From the NCBI RefSeq assembly GCF_004136015.1, contig NZ_CP024866.1, forward strand, positions 5,828,923-5,892,922: a stretch of DNA of 64,000 nucleotides. Reading direction: 5' to 3'. Below, piece after piece: positions 63,713-64,000 of this stretch. The notes beneath the pieces are model-generated. The model was given only the letters and a program-made list of their open reading frames with translations. It was not told where the DNA came from and ran no database searches. The stretch comes from Pseudomonas sp. ACM7. Lineage in GTDB: Bacteria > Pseudomonadota > Gammaproteobacteria > Pseudomonadales > Pseudomonadaceae. The position numbers and the translations under genes are program-made. The stretch's first letter is position 1. Each line of letters opens with the position of its first letter.

Positions 63713-64000
63713 GTGCGCCAGGCATGGCGCGTTGCGCGCAAGCGCAACCAGCTTGGCTGTGGTGGCCTCGCTGGTGACTTGGAGGTGAAAGTCCTCTACA
63801 CACCCGGCAAGGGGAAGTGTTAGCCAGAGGCAAGGGTGTCGCGGGTGACCGCGAATCTGAAGGAAGCCCGAGGCAAAATGCTGGCTTGACGAACAGCAAG
63901 CGGATAGAGGCGGCGCAGCGGGGTAAAGGGGCGTGTTTCCCTAAAGCCCAATACTTGCACGGGACGCTGCGACGTAGATCCGACAGGCATAAGCAGGAAG
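63713..64000 (+). mobile_element. Group II intron, 5' part (truncated by window end)
   Basis: The sequence starts GTGCG, the conserved 5' end of bacterial group II introns. A perfect hairpin GCGCCA-GGCA-TGGCGC (63715-63730) and GTTGCG...CGCAAC (63731-63748) follow. The characteristic domain I run then appears: GTGAAAGTCCTCTAC, TTAGCCAGAGGCAAGGGTGTC, CCGCGAATCTGAAGGAAGCC, CGAGGCAAAATGC. No reverse transcriptase is seen yet; it would lie beyond the window. Insertion 9 bases after a terminator stem matches the target choice of class C introns, though subclass cannot be fixed from this fragment. Confidence 0.82.

Noticed and set aside
63450..63899. Minus-strand frame spanning the pirin end and intron start
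   Set aside because: It crosses a terminator and structured intron RNA and lacks any protein-family feature.

Overview
The window looks like chromosomal DNA of a Pseudomonas from the fluorescens complex. It is GC-rich and carries three families of REP-type palindromes typical of Pseudomonas. It also has the alkaline protease/AprDEF/lipase locus known from Pseudomonas fluorescens, an OprD-type porin and a DUF1652 gene. No plasmid or phage backbone is visible.

Region 1 (1-3956): the end of an acetate/cation symporter gene, a large acyl-CoA dehydrogenase and an OprD-family porin. Region 2 (4116-13473) is a complete short-chain polyhydroxybutyrate locus: the repressor PhaR, a divergently transcribed phasin, a DUF3141 protein, an AraC regulator and the enzymes PhbB, PhbA and PhbC (class I synthase). 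The DUF3141 protein has a Cys-Asp-His set spaced almost exactly as in PhbC, a tandem-repeat linker and a Lys/Pro-rich tail. The phasin/DUF3141 intergenic region holds two inverted copies of a 15-bp motif positioned like repressor operators. Region 3 (14006-15000) is an Xre-like antitoxin / RES toxin pair.

Region 4 (15011-24103) is a self-contained selenocysteine island, all on the minus strand: tRNA-Sec, selB, selA, fdhE and the three subunits of a Tat-exported formate dehydrogenase. The catalytic subunit reads through an in-frame UGA followed by a SECIS-like hairpin. Region 5 (24393-30616) is housekeeping and hypothetical genes: a MalY/PatB aminotransferase, an SDR, a cation/proton antiporter, a hemerythrin and small membrane proteins. 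Region 6 (30626-37597) holds a PAS-PAS hybrid histidine kinase, an apparently orphan zeta-toxin-like kinase, and a nuclease-helicase overlapping a FAN1-like VRR-NUC nuclease.

Region 7 (38144-54774) is the extracellular hydrolase locus on the minus strand. It contains the serralysin AprX, its inhibitor, the type I secretion system AprD-AprE-AprF, two paralogous S8 autotransporter proteases and two RTX lipases resembling polyurethanases PueB and PueA. Just beyond it are a REPIN and a RAYT transposase gene. Region 8 (55803-63656): a putrescine-type binding protein, cupin, FAD amine oxidase and AraC regulator, then a DUF1652 protein, a UvrD-type helicase and a pirin. The last 288 bases look like the 5' end of a group II intron inserted just after the pirin terminator.

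The most promising undescribed element is the DUF3141 gene inside the PHB locus, with its shared, probably PhaR-controlled, promoter region. The orphan zeta-like kinase and the nuclease-helicase/FAN1 pair come next. All assignments come from reading the sequence; no database search was run.
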